52,121 bases of DNA from an uncultured Opitutaceae bacterium (GTDB lineage Bacteria > Verrucomicrobiota > Verrucomicrobiia > Opitutales > Opitutaceae). The stretch is taken from positions 1 to 52,121 of the forward strand of contig CALFNN010000094.1 in the NCBI GenBank assembly GCA_937902925.1, in the 5' to 3' direction. The notes beneath the pieces were generated by a model. The model had not been told where the DNA came from. It ran no database searches and saw only the letters and a program-made list of their open reading frames with translations. A program made the translations under genes and the position numbers. Position 1 is the first letter of the stretch, and the number at the start of each line of letters is the position of its first letter. This document shows, in pieces, positions 34,423-45,520 of this stretch.

Positions 34423-35946
34423 ATGAGTGGGCACGGATTTAGCCAAGACCTTCGCCAGCGGCAGACGCAGTCTCTCGTCCTCGCGCCGCAACTCCGCCAT
34501 TCCCTGAAAATCCTTCAGGTCGCGGCGCTCGATTTGCGCTCGGTCATCCAGGAGGAGCTGCAAAGCAACCCCACGCTCGAGGAACTCCCGATGGAGGGCG
34601 TCAGCCTCGACAAGACGCCGCCCGAGGACAACGCGACCGACCGCGACTCCGACGCCAACGGCGACACCAGCGGCGAGGCCGCCACCGCCGCCGCACCCGC
34701 CGACCAGTCGGATTCGAAGCGCGACGAGATGGATTTTTCCAAGGACAAGGAATTCGAGATCCTCGGCAAAATGGACGAGGACTGGCGCGACCACATGGCC
34801 AGCGTCGGCGGCGCCCAGCCCTACACTTCCGAGGACGCCGAGAAGCGCCAGCATTTCTTCGACTCCCTCGTCAGCGAGACCTCGTTGCAGGAGCATCTCA
34901 TGCAACAGGCGGAGATGACCGACCTCTCGCCGCAGGCGCTCGCCGCGATGAAACACCTCGTCGGCAGTCTCGACGATCACGGTTTTCTCACGCAGACGCC
35001 CGCCGACGTCGCGCTCCAGACCGGTCTGCCGCTCGAAGCCGTCCAGGAAGCCCTCAAGATCCTCAAGACCTTCGACCCGCCCGGCATTGGCGCCAAGGAT
35101 TTCGCCGAGTGCCTCCTCCTCCAGCTCGCCGCGAAGGGCCACGGCAGCTCGCTCGCCGCGCGCATGATCCGCGACCACTTCGAGCTCCTGAAACGCCGCC
35201 GCATCCCCGAACTCGCCCGCAAACTCTCCGCCGACGCCGACGCGGTGCAATCGGCCATCGAGGAAATCGGCAAGCTCGACCCCGCGCCCGGCCGCCGCTT
35301 CGCCGAGGACAGCAACCGCGTGGTCGTCCCGGACGTCACCGTCGAACACGACGGTAACGAGTGGAAAATCCACCTCAACAGCGACTACATCCCGCGCCTG
35401 CGCATCTCCAGCACCTATCGTGACCTCATTGCCAAGGGCACGCTTTCGAAGGAGGAGCGCGATTACCTTCGCGAGCGGATGCGCTCCGGCAAGTTTCTCA
35501 TCGACTCCATCGAGCAGCGTCAGCGCACCATCGAGCGCATCACCCGCGAGATCATCAACGCCCAGAAGGATTTCTTCGAGCACGGTGTCTCGCAGTTGAA
35601 GCCGCTGACGATGACCCAGATCGCGGATGTCGTCGGCGTTCACGAGACCACCGTCAGCCGCGCGATCGCGAACAAATACATCCGCACGCCGCACGGGGTG
35701 TTCGACTTCAAGTATTTCTTCACGCCCGGTTATCAGGCCGACAGCGGCGCTGCCGTCTCGAACACCAGCGTCAAGGAAATGATCGCCGACCTCGTCACGA
35801 CCGAGGACAAGGCCGGTCCGTTGAGCGACCAGGAGCTCGTCGCGAAACTTCAGGACAAGGGCATCAAGATCGCCCGCCGCACCGTCGCCAAATACCGCGA
35901 GGAACTCGGCATCCTCCCGAGCAATCTGCGGCGGGACTACAAATAG
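34423..35946 (+). CDS. rpoN: RNA polymerase sigma-54 factor
   Basis: 507 residues. The N-terminal Gln/Leu-rich region I (QDLRQRQTQSLVLAPQLRHSLKILQ) contacts activators and core. An acidic linker (about residues 50-130) follows, then the core-binding region and the DNA-binding domain with the helix-turn-helix near MTQIADVVGVHETTVSRAI. The RpoN box is ARRTVAKYRE close to the C-terminus. It directs transcription from -24/-12 promoters and needs AAA+ activators; none is in this window. It lies 29 bases after a Ser/Thr kinase gene and is convergent with tsaD. Confidence 0.96.
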   Translation: MSGHGFSQDLRQRQTQSLVLAPQLRHSLKILQVAALDLRSVIQEELQSNPTLEELPMEGVSLDKTPPEDNATDRDSDANGDTSGEAATAAAPADQSDSKRDEMDFSKDKEFEILGKMDEDWRDHMASVGGAQPYTSEDAEKRQHFFDSLVSETSLQEHLMQQAEMTDLSPQALAAMKHLVGSLDDHGFLTQTPADVALQTGLPLEAVQEALKILKTFDPPGIGAKDFAECLLLQLAAKGHGSSLAARMIRDHFELLKRRRIPELARKLSADADAVQSAIEEIGKLDPAPGRRFAEDSNRVVVPDVTVEHDGNEWKIHLNSDYIPRLRISSTYRDLIAKGTLSKEERDYLRERMRSGKFLIDSIEQRQRTIERITREIINAQKDFFEHGVSQLKPLTMTQIADVVGVHETTVSRAIANKYIRTPHGVFDFKYFFTPGYQADSGAAVSNTSVKEMIADLVTTEDKAGPLSDQELVAKLQDKGIKIARRTVAKYREELGILPSNLRRDYK

Positions 35947-35959
35947 CGGCGACCTCGGC

Positions 35960-35977
35960 GGCCGATATCATACGGCC
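35960..35977. repeat. Hairpin between rpoN and tsaD
   Basis: A 5-bp stem (GGCCG / CGGCC) around an 8-base AT-rich loop lies 14 bases after the rpoN stop, in the 81-base gap between convergent genes. No T-run follows on either strand, so any terminator role would be weak or Rho-assisted. Confidence 0.3.
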
Positions 35978-36027
35978 GGCCCCGAACAACTCTCGCGGAA
36001 TCGGCGGCGAGTCGCAGAGCCACCGGA

Positions 36028-37068
36028 TCAGAACGCCACCGCGAGCGGCGCGCTGGGCTCGATCCGCAAGCCGCTTCCCGCACTCCGCTCGACGCCCGTC
36101 ATGTCCGCCCACGCCGCGAACGCGATCATCCCCGCGTTGTCGCCCGTGTGCTGCGGTTCGGCCGCAAGAAATGGAACGCGCCCGCGCTTCGCCTCACGCT
36201 CCAGCGCCGCGCGCAACGTGCGGTTGTTCGCGACGCCACCGGAGAGCCCGAGGCTCTTGAATCCTCCGCGGGACAGCGCCGCGCGGGTCTTGCGCGTGAG
36301 TGCGTCCACCACCGCCTGCTGGTAGCTCGCGCAAAGATCGGGCAGCCGCGCGTGGATTTCGTCCGCAGACATCTTTTCGAGCAGATAGCGCAGGCTGGTC
36401 TTCAGGCCGGAAAACGAAAAGTCCAGCTCGTCGCGCCGGCCGATGCCGCGTGGAAAATCGAACGCGTCCATCCGCCCGCCCTCGGACAACTTCTCGATGA
36501 GCGGCCCGCCCGGATAGCCGAGCCCGAGCAGTTTCGCCCCCTTGTCGAGCGCCTCCCCGGCGGCGTCGTCCCGCGTCGAGGACAGCTCGGTGATCCGCCG
36601 CTCCGCATCGAGCATGAAGAGCAGCGTGTTGCCGCCCGACACAATCAGCCCGAGATGCGGCAGCAGCTCCCTCCGGCGGGCATCGAACTCCGCCGGCGCC
36701 TCCGCGTGCCGCGCGATGAAGGGCGACCAGACATGGCCGCGCAGGTGATTCACGCCGACGACCGGGACGCGCAACGCGAGCGCCAGCGCCTTCGCGGCAG
36801 CCCCGCCGATCGCCAGGCACGCGGCCAGACCCGGTCCGTTGGTCACGGCGATTTGGGTCACATCTTTCAACCCGACCTCCGCCTTCGTCCGCTCCAGCAG
36901 CGGCGCAAAATGCCGCAGGTGTTCGCGCGTCGCGAGATCGGGCACCACGCCGCCGTGCCGCTCGTGCAGCGCGATCTGGCTGTGCACCCACTCGCCGACA
37001 AGGCCCCGCGCCGGATCGAACACGGCGACCGCCGTCTCGTCGCACGAGCTCTCGAGCGCCAGGATCAC
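36028..37068 (-). CDS. tsaD: tRNA N6-adenosine threonylcarbamoyltransferase (TsaD/Gcp)
   Basis: 346 residues. The ASKHA fold is marked by MILALESSCDETAVAVFD at the N-terminus, the metal-binding VNHLRGHVWSPF, ISGGNT-type VSGGNTLLFML, GLGYPGGPLIEKL and a C-terminal GGVANNRTLR and DNAGMIAFAAW. With TsaB and TsaE it makes t6A at position 37 of ANN-decoding tRNAs and is near-universal. Length and motif order are normal. A perfect dyad (37101-37123) lies 33 bases upstream of the start. Confidence 0.96.
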   Translation of the reverse strand: MILALESSCDETAVAVFDPARGLVGEWVHSQIALHERHGGVVPDLATREHLRHFAPLLERTKAEVGLKDVTQIAVTNGPGLAACLAIGGAAAKALALALRVPVVGVNHLRGHVWSPFIARHAEAPAEFDARRRELLPHLGLIVSGGNTLLFMLDAERRITELSSTRDDAAGEALDKGAKLLGLGYPGGPLIEKLSEGGRMDAFDFPRGIGRRDELDFSFSGLKTSLRYLLEKMSADEIHARLPDLCASYQQAVVDALTRKTRAALSRGGFKSLGLSGGVANNRTLRAALEREAKRGRVPFLAAEPQHTGDNAGMIAFAAWADMTGVERSAGSGLRIEPSAPLAVAF

Positions 37069-37100
37069 CCGCTCCCCCCGCCCGCGATGTCGCCGCAGTA

Positions 37101-37123
37101 TTTGTCAACCAATAGTTGACAAA
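37101..37123. promoter_or_regulatory. Perfect 9-bp dyad, possible operator upstream of tsaD
   Basis: TTTGTCAAC and GTTGACAAA flank the spacer CAATA, giving a perfect 23-base dyad in the 119-base gap between the S41 protease stop and the tsaD start (both on the minus strand). TTGACA occurs on both strands but no matching -10 is seen 16-18 bases away. There is no following U-tract, so a protein-binding site is more likely than a terminator. A shorter similar dyad (52048-52062, TTAAC, 5 bases, GTTAA) lies near the right edge. Confidence 0.5.
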
Positions 37124-37187
37124 CGTTTCCGGCCCCGGCTGCGGTGCCACGCACGCCTGCTCGGGACTCCACGGCGGAGTGCATGCT

Positions 37188-38492
37188 TTACCGCGACCCG
37201 GTCGCGCCGGCGCGTTCGTCGAGCAACTGCACGCCCTTGAGCACGTCGAGCGCCGCCTGGAGCTGGCGATCCTCGATCGGCTCGAATCCGAACCGCTCCT
37301 TGAATTCCTTCGGATCCGTGATGTCGGGACGGGCGTGCTGCCGGCTGAGCTTGTCGTCCTCATCGGGGGTCATGACGACCTCCACCTGCGGCTCGATGCC
37401 TTTCTCGTGAATACTCACCCCGCCCGGCGTGTAGTAGCGCGCCGTCGTGAGGCGCATGCCCTCGCCGTTTTCCAGTGTGAACACCGACTGCACCGAGCCC
37501 TTGCCAAACGAGCGTTCGCCGACGATGACGGCGCGTCCGGTGTCCTTGAGCGCTCCCGTCACCACCTCGGCGGCGCTGGCACTGCCCGAATTGATCAGGA
37601 CGGCGATGGGCATCCGCAGCGGCTCGCCGTCGGTCTCGGCACGCAAATCCTCGCGGTCGGCCGGCTTCCGCCCCTGCGTGTAGACGATCAACTCGTTCTT
37701 CTTGAAAAACGGCTCCGCCACCTCGACGGCGGCATCGAGCAAACCGCCGGGATTGTTCCGCAGGTCGATGATCAGGCTCGTGGCACCGTCCTTCAGCAGA
37801 CGTTCAAGCGCCTTGCCAAACTGTTCGCCCGTGTGCTCCGAAAACTCCGTGAGCTGCACATAACCGATGCCGTCCTCCAATAGCTGCACCTCGCGCACGC
37901 TGTCGATCCGAATGATTTCCCGCGTGATGGTGAGATCGAGGTGCTTCTGGGTCGAAGGACGATAAATGCCCACCGCCACCTGCGTCTTCGGCCTGCCGCG
38001 CAATTCGTCGACCACCCGGTCCATCGTCGGGCTGTTTTCCACCGATTTGCCGTCGATGCTGGCGATCACGTCGCCGCGCTGGATGCCGGCGCGCGCTCCC
38101 GGCGTGCCCTCGATCGGCGCGATCACGACCGCCCGGCCGTTCCGGGTTTCGACCTGGACGCCGATGCCGCCAAACTCGCCGCTCAAATCCTCCTCGAAAT
38201 CGCGATTGTCCTTCGCCTCGAGAAACTCCGAATGCGGGTCAAGCGACTCGACCATGCCATGCATCGCCGACCGCGCCAGCTGGTCATAGGTCGAGGACTT
38301 CTCGTCCACGTAGTTCTCGTTCACCAGCTGCATCACTTTCTTCACATAACCCGAGGAGCGGTTGAGGTCGCGATTCGGCAGCCAGCTCCAGCCGGCACCG
38401 AACCGCACGGCGGTGGTCGACAATACCACGCCGAGCACCACGCCGGTGCCGAGGGTCAGAATCCGTTTGAACATCCCCGCGACTGTGTGCAT
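37188..38492 (-). CDS. S41-family C-terminal processing protease (CtpA-like)
   Basis: 434 residues from the ATG at 38492 (MHTVAGMFKRILTLGT); an ATG at 38474 is equally plausible, and the longer frame from 38615 would overlap the divergent methyltransferase gene. An N-terminal membrane/signal segment (ILTLGTGVVLGVVLSTTAV) is followed by a PDZ domain (GGIGVQVETRNGRAVVIAPIEGTPGARAGIQRGDVIASIDG) and the protease domain. The catalytic Ser is in INSGSASAAEV and the Lys in GERSFGKGSVQS. The enzyme trims or degrades exported proteins from their C-terminus in the periplasm. The C-terminal tail (KEFKERFGFEPIED) is typical of Ctp proteins. Confidence 0.93.
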   Translation of the reverse strand: MHTVAGMFKRILTLGTGVVLGVVLSTTAVRFGAGWSWLPNRDLNRSSGYVKKVMQLVNENYVDEKSSTYDQLARSAMHGMVESLDPHSEFLEAKDNRDFEEDLSGEFGGIGVQVETRNGRAVVIAPIEGTPGARAGIQRGDVIASIDGKSVENSPTMDRVVDELRGRPKTQVAVGIYRPSTQKHLDLTITREIIRIDSVREVQLLEDGIGYVQLTEFSEHTGEQFGKALERLLKDGATSLIIDLRNNPGGLLDAAVEVAEPFFKKNELIVYTQGRKPADREDLRAETDGEPLRMPIAVLINSGSASAAEVVTGALKDTGRAVIVGERSFGKGSVQSVFTLENGEGMRLTTARYYTPGGVSIHEKGIEPQVEVVMTPDEDDKLSRQHARPDITDPKEFKERFGFEPIEDRQLQAALDVLKGVQLLDERAGATGSR

Positions 38493-38508
38493 CCGCTTCG
38501 CTTTGTAA

Positions 38509-39501
38509 ATGGGTTCGTCAGCCAATTCCACGCCGCCGGCCGCCTCGCCAAGGTTTCTCGCGGTGTTTCGCGCCCGGGCCGGCGCCTCCGGCGCGATGAC
38601 CTTTGCCCGCTTCATGGCGCTGGCGCTCTACGACCCGGACGTCGGCTACTACCGGCAGCCGCGCCGTCGCATCGGCTATGCGCCGGGGACGGATTTTTTC
38701 ACCGCGAGCACGAGCGGCCCGATGTTCGGCGAGTTAATCGCTGCTGCCTGCGTCACGCTGCTCGGCGGTCGTGACCCGAGGGAGTTCACCTTTGTCGAGA
38801 TCGGGGCCGAGTCTGAAGGCGGCGTGCTGGCAGGTGTGTCTCATCCGTTTGCCGCGGTGCGCACTGTCCGCGTGGGGGAACCGCCCGTGATTTCCGGTCC
38901 GTGCGTCGTTTTTTCCAACGAACTGTTCGACGCGCAGCCGTTTCATCGCTTTGTCCGCCGCGACGGCGCATGGCGCGAACTCGGCGTGGCGCTGCGCGAT
39001 GGAGCCCTCGTCGAGGTCGAGTTGCCCGACGCCACGGCTGCTCCGCTCCCCGGGACAGCACCGGACGGTTATCTCATCGACGCTCCCCTCGCCGCCGCCG
39101 TGCTCGTCCGGCAAATCGCGGCACAACCTTGGACCGGCCTTTTTCTCGCCTGCGACTACGGCAAATCATGGCGCGAACTCATCGAGGCCACGCCCGCCGG
39201 CACCGCGCGCGCCTATCACCATCATACCCAGTCCAACGATCTTCTCGCCCGTCCGGGCGAGCAAGACGTCACCTGCCACGTCTGCTGGGATTGGCTGATC
39301 GACGCTCTTGCGGAACACGGGTTTACCGCCCCGGAAGTCGAGTCGCAGGAGGCCTTCTTCATCCATCACTCGGCCCACGTGATTGCCGAGACCAGCACGG
39401 CCGAGGCGGAGCGGTTCAGCCAGCGAAAATTGAGCCTCCTCCAGCTTCTGCACCCTGCGTACCTCGGCCAGAAGTTTCAGGTTTTGCACGCGTTACGTTA
39501 G
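38509..39501 (+). CDS. MidA/NDUFAF7-family SAM-dependent methyltransferase
   Basis: 330 residues, divergent from the protease gene with only 16 bases between starts. The segment MTFARFMALALYDPDVGYYRQPRRRIGYAPGTDFFTAS is the N-terminal signature of the MidA/NDUFAF7 family. It is followed by VEIGAESEGGVL in place of the usual glycine-rich SAM loop, VFSNELFDAQPFHRF, and LACDYGKSWRELIEATPAGTARAYHHHTQSNDLLARPGEQDVTCHV. In mitochondria NDUFAF7 methylates an arginine of complex I; the bacterial target is not established. The loop is less glycine-rich than usual, so catalytic competence should not be assumed. Confidence 0.88.
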   Translation: MGSSANSTPPAASPRFLAVFRARAGASGAMTFARFMALALYDPDVGYYRQPRRRIGYAPGTDFFTASTSGPMFGELIAAACVTLLGGRDPREFTFVEIGAESEGGVLAGVSHPFAAVRTVRVGEPPVISGPCVVFSNELFDAQPFHRFVRRDGAWRELGVALRDGALVEVELPDATAAPLPGTAPDGYLIDAPLAAAVLVRQIAAQPWTGLFLACDYGKSWRELIEATPAGTARAYHHHTQSNDLLARPGEQDVTCHVCWDWLIDALAEHGFTAPEVESQEAFFIHHSAHVIAETSTAEAERFSQRKLSLLQLLHPAYLGQKFQVLHALR

Positions 39502-39514
39502 GCCAAGTTTCCCC

Positions 39515-39544
39515 TTGCTTCGCCCCGGGGCCGACTTTTATCTG
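39515..39544 (+). promoter_or_regulatory. Weak candidate promoter for rpmB
   Basis: TTGCTT, an 18-base spacer and TATCTG lie 28 bases upstream of the rpmB ATG. The match to sigma70 boxes is partial and judged by eye. The gene needs its own promoter because the upstream methyltransferase is unlikely to be expressed at ribosomal-protein levels. Confidence 0.28.
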
Positions 39545-39571
39545 TGAACCTTTAACCAACTCGAAACCATC

Positions 39572-39802
39572 ATGGCCAGAATCTGTGCAATCACCGGTCG
39601 CCGTCCCGTCAAGGGCTCGATCATCAACCGCAAGGGTCAGTCCAAGAAGAGCGGCGGCATCGGCACGCACGTGACCAGCATCACGAAGCGCAAATTCCGC
39701 CCGAATCTCCAGCGGATCCGCGTCAAGCTGCCCAACGGCGGCACCAAACGCCTCTGGGTCTCCGTGAAGGCCATCAAGGCCGGCTTGGTCGAGAAAGCCT
39801 GA
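39572..39802 (+). CDS. rpmB: 50S ribosomal protein L28
   Basis: 76 residues, normal for L28: MARICAITGRRPVKGSIINRKGQSKK at the N-terminus, TKRKFRPNLQRIRVKLPNG in the middle and VSVKAIKAGLVEKA at the end. Only two cysteine-type positions are absent (one Cys, no CxxC pair), so it is the zinc-independent form. It is encoded alone, without rpmG, and followed by a strong terminator. Confidence 0.97.
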   Translation: MARICAITGRRPVKGSIINRKGQSKKSGGIGTHVTSITKRKFRPNLQRIRVKLPNGGTKRLWVSVKAIKAGLVEKA

Positions 39803-39832
39803 GAACCGATCGGGTTTCCGCCTTTTTCGTTC

Positions 39833-39863
39833 GACCCGCGGTTTCCGCCGCGGGTCTTTTTTT
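39833..39863 (+). terminator. Rho-independent terminator of rpmB
   Basis: A perfect 9-bp stem, GACCCGCGG with CCGCGGGTC, closes a 6-base loop and is followed by seven Ts (39857-39863). It starts 30 bases after the rpmB stop and is the clearest classical terminator in the window. Confidence 0.92.
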
Positions 39864-39928
39864 GGGCCGGACACGGCCACTCGGAATAGCCTTTAGCCGT
39901 CCGGAGCGATCACCCATCGTTCCTTTTC

Positions 39929-41731
<1,803 letters not shown>

Positions 41732-41735
41732 CCGG

Positions 41736-42986
<1,251 letters not shown>

Positions 42987-43013
42987 GGTCAGCGGGGTAA
43001 AAGCCGTGATTTC

Positions 43014-43069
43014 AGAAAACGAAAAGGCGTTCTGCCAGAATTTTCCGCGAGGGAAACAGGCAGAACGCC
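43014..43069 (-). terminator. Terminator/attenuator between acpP and fabF
   Basis: Read on the minus strand, a perfect 11-bp stem (GGCGTTCTGCC with GGCAGAACGCC, outer arms 43059-43069 and 43026-43036) contains a nested TTTCC/GGAAA stem, followed by a TTTTCGTTTTC tract. It begins 22 bases after the acpP stop. It should end part of the transcripts after acpP and so raise acpP over fabF. Confidence 0.8.
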
Positions 43070-43091
43070 AGAAATGTTACCGCGCTGTGAC

Positions 43092-43355
43092 TCAGGACGC
43101 GCCGGCCTTGGCCTTGATGTAGTCGATCACCTGGCCGACCGTTTGCAGCTTTTCGGCGTCAGACTCGGGAATCTCACCCTTGATCTCGTCCTTGAATTCT
43201 TCCTCGAAGGCCATGATCAGCTCGACGGTATCGAGGGAATCGGCGCCGAGGTCATCCAGAAAAGAGGCGGTCGGAGTGATCTGCTCTTCGTTCACGTTGA
43301 GCTGATTCACAATGATCTCTTTGACGCGTTGTTCGATGGGTTTTTGGTCAGCCAT
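43092..43355 (-). CDS. acpP: Acyl carrier protein
   Basis: 87 residues from the ATG at 43355 ([14 protein letters not shown]); the longer upstream frame is rejected because AcpP is about 78-90 residues and starts near this helix. The phosphopantetheine site is Ser40 in [23 protein letters not shown]. The protein is acidic with four expected helices. It carries growing acyl chains. It sits 40 bases after fabG and is followed by a strong hairpin. Confidence 0.97.
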   Translation of the reverse strand: MADQKPIEQRVKEIIVNQLNVNEEQITPTASFLDDLGADSLDTVELIMAFEEEFKDEIKGEIPESDAEKLQTVGQVIDYIKAKAGAS

Positions 43356-43395
43356 TTTGCAGGGAAAATCGGACGGATGAGGTTCGACGGAGGGT

Positions 43396-44145
43396 TCACA
43401 TCGCCATCCCGCCGTCAACGGTAAAAACTTGTCCCGTGATGTAATTGGCCTCCTCCGAACACAGATAGGCCGTCATGTTCGCGATGTCGGCCGCTTCGCC
43501 GAAGCGTTTGAGCGGCACGGCTGCCAGAATCTGCGCCGACGCCTCGGGATTGTTGACGAATTCGGTCGTCATGTCGGTCTTGATGAACCCCGGCGCGACC
43601 GCATTCACGGTCACGCTGCGCCCGGCGAACTCGCGCGCGAGCGTCTTCGTCAGCCCGATCATGCCCGCCTTGGCCGCGGAATAATTTGCCTGGCCGGCGT
43701 TGCCCATGATGCCGCTGACCGAGGCAATGTTGACGATCCGGCCCCAGCGCGCGCGGGTCATCGGCCGCGCGATGTATTTCGACCAGTGGAAACAGCTCGA
43801 GAGGTTCGTTGCGATGACGTCGTTCCAGTCCGTCTCGCTCATCCGGAAGAGCAGGCCGTCGCGCGTGATGCCGGCATTGTTGACGAGAATGTCGATGGCC
43901 GGGAATTCCTTGAGCAGCGCCTCCGACGCCTGCGCGATCGCCGCGCCATCGGCGACGTCCACCGCGAGCGCCTTCGCCTTGCCGCCCGCCGCCGTGATCG
44001 CCGCGGCCGTGGCACCGCACGAATCGGCGGACTTCGAGACGCAGATGACGGTCACGCCGTGCTTGGCGAGCGTCTCCGCGATGGCTTTGCCGATGCCGCG
44101 GCCGGCGCCTGTCACGAGGGCGGTGCGATTGTTGAACGTGAGCAT
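43396..44145 (-). CDS. fabG: 3-oxoacyl-ACP reductase
   Basis: 249 residues of the short-chain dehydrogenase family. NADPH is bound at [16 protein letters not shown] follows at [14 protein letters not shown], and the catalytic Ser/Tyr/Lys are in NIASVSG and [11 protein letters not shown]. The C-terminal [13 protein letters not shown] is typical of FabG. It reduces 3-oxoacyl-ACP in fatty acid elongation. Gene order fabG, acpP, fabF on one strand matches the classic cluster; fabH and fabD are not in the window. Confidence 0.96.
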   Translation of the reverse strand: MLTFNNRTALVTGAGRGIGKAIAETLAKHGVTVICVSKSADSCGATAAAITAAGGKAKALAVDVADGAAIAQASEALLKEFPAIDILVNNAGITRDGLLFRMSETDWNDVIATNLSSCFHWSKYIARPMTRARWGRIVNIASVSGIMGNAGQANYSAAKAGMIGLTKTLAREFAGRSVTVNAVAPGFIKTDMTTEFVNNPEASAQILAAVPLKRFGEAADIANMTAYLCSEEANYITGQVFTVDGGMAM

Positions 44146-44247
44146 AGGAGGGAAAAGTAGCGAATACCGGTCGGTCGGTAGCGAGGAGAAAATTCGATCG
44201 TCCCATCCGCCCGCCCCGCTCCCGTCAGCCCGCCCCGTGCCTTCCGT

Positions 44248-45444
44248 TCAATATACGTCCCGCTGGTAGCGCCGCTCCTTCTTCAACTGCTTCACATACT
44301 CCGCCGCCGCCGCCGGCGTCATGCCTCCCTGGCCCGCGACGATATCGTGGAGCGCCTGGTCGACGTCGCGCGCCATTCGCTTCGCGTCGCCGCAAACGTA
44401 GAAACAAGCTCCGCCCTCGATCCACTTCCACAGGTCGGCCGCGTTTTCGCGCATCCGGTCCTGCACGTAGACCTTCAGGTGCTGGTCGCGCGAAAACGCG
44501 GTATCGAGGCGGGCGAGGTGCCCCCCGGCCATCCACGCATTCCATTCCTCCTCGTAGAGAAAGTCCGTCGCCCGGTGCTGGTCGCCGTAGAACAGCCAGT
44601 TGCGCCCCATCGCGCCGGTCGCCACCCGGTCCTGCACAAACGCCCGGAAGGGCGCGATGCCCGTGCCCGGGCCGACCATGATGCAATCGCGTGCGCCGTC
44701 CTCCGGCGGCCCGAAATGCGACGGCGAGATGAACACCGGCATCGGCGTCACGCCGACCGGCACGCGGTCCGCCATGAAGGTCGAGCAAACGCCGACGCGA
44801 TCGCGGTTGTTCGTCCGGTAGCGGACCACCGCGAGGGTGATATGCGCCTCGGTCGGATGGACCCGCGATGAGGACGCCAGCGAGTAGAGCCGCGGCATCA
44901 GTTTCCGCAGATGATCCACGAACTCCTGCGGCGTCAGCCGCGCACTCGGGAATTCCGCGAGCAAATCCACAAACTCCCGCTCGTGGAGAAACGCCGTCAG
45001 CATCTCCTTCGCCTCCGGCGCCAGCAGTCCCGCGAGCCTCGCCTTCTCCGCGGGGTCGGTCGCCTTTGCGGCCAGCGTCGCGACCATCTTCGTGATCGGC
45101 GCGGCCAGGGCGAGCCGCGCGGTGAGCGCCTCCCGGAGCGGAATCGCCACCGGCAGCTTCAACATCCCCGGCGAAACGAGCTCGTCGCCCGTGGCACCGA
45201 GCCGGCTCAGGATTTCGTCGACCTCGCTTGGACGGTTCGTCGGGAAAACCCCGATCGAGTCGCCCGCCTTGTAGTGGAAACCGCCACCGGTCAGGTCGAC
45301 GACCAAATGCCGCGTCTCCTTCGCGGAGCCGGGTTTGTTCAGCAGCCGGTTTTCGGTGACTTTCGCCAGAAACGGCCGGTCTTTCGAATAGACGGAGGCG
45401 TCGGCGGGGACGGACATGCTTGGGTCCAGCAAGATTTCCGCCAT
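44248..45444 (-). CDS. CysJ-like NADPH-flavin reductase lacking the flavodoxin domain
   Basis: 398 residues from the ATG at 45444; an ATG at 45417 (MSVPADAS) would give 389 and is a good alternative. It matches the FAD/NADPH half of sulfite reductase alpha subunits and P450 reductases: a connecting domain, the FAD-binding LYSLASS and VGVCSTFMADR segments, the NADPH-binding GPGTGIAPFRAFVQDR and FYGDQHRATDFLYEEEW, and a terminal FYVCGDAKRMARDVDQAL with ERRYQRDVY. The N-terminal FMN flavodoxin domain is missing. It probably takes electrons from NADPH to a separate FMN or iron-sulfur partner. Verrucomicrobia often call this gene sulfite reductase alpha. It is upstream of fabG by 102 bases on the same strand. 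Confidence 0.88.
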   Translation of the reverse strand: MAEILLDPSMSVPADASVYSKDRPFLAKVTENRLLNKPGSAKETRHLVVDLTGGGFHYKAGDSIGVFPTNRPSEVDEILSRLGATGDELVSPGMLKLPVAIPLREALTARLALAAPITKMVATLAAKATDPAEKARLAGLLAPEAKEMLTAFLHEREFVDLLAEFPSARLTPQEFVDHLRKLMPRLYSLASSSRVHPTEAHITLAVVRYRTNNRDRVGVCSTFMADRVPVGVTPMPVFISPSHFGPPEDGARDCIMVGPGTGIAPFRAFVQDRVATGAMGRNWLFYGDQHRATDFLYEEEWNAWMAGGHLARLDTAFSRDQHLKVYVQDRMRENAADLWKWIEGGACFYVCGDAKRMARDVDQALHDIVAGQGGMTPAAAAEYVKQLKKERRYQRDVY

Positions 45445-45520
45445 GGTCGCTGGCAAGCCGCTTTCGCGTCGCGCGCAGGCTTGCAGCGCCGCGCGATTTG
45501 CCGCCCACTCCCCTGCATTC

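Noticed and set aside
35960-35977. Considered a terminator for rpoN and tsaD
   Set aside because: The stem is only 5 bp and no T-run follows on either strand, so it is kept as a weak hairpin only.
37101-37123. Considered a sigma70 promoter because TTGACA is present on both strands
   Set aside because: No plausible -10 box lies 16-18 bases away in either direction.
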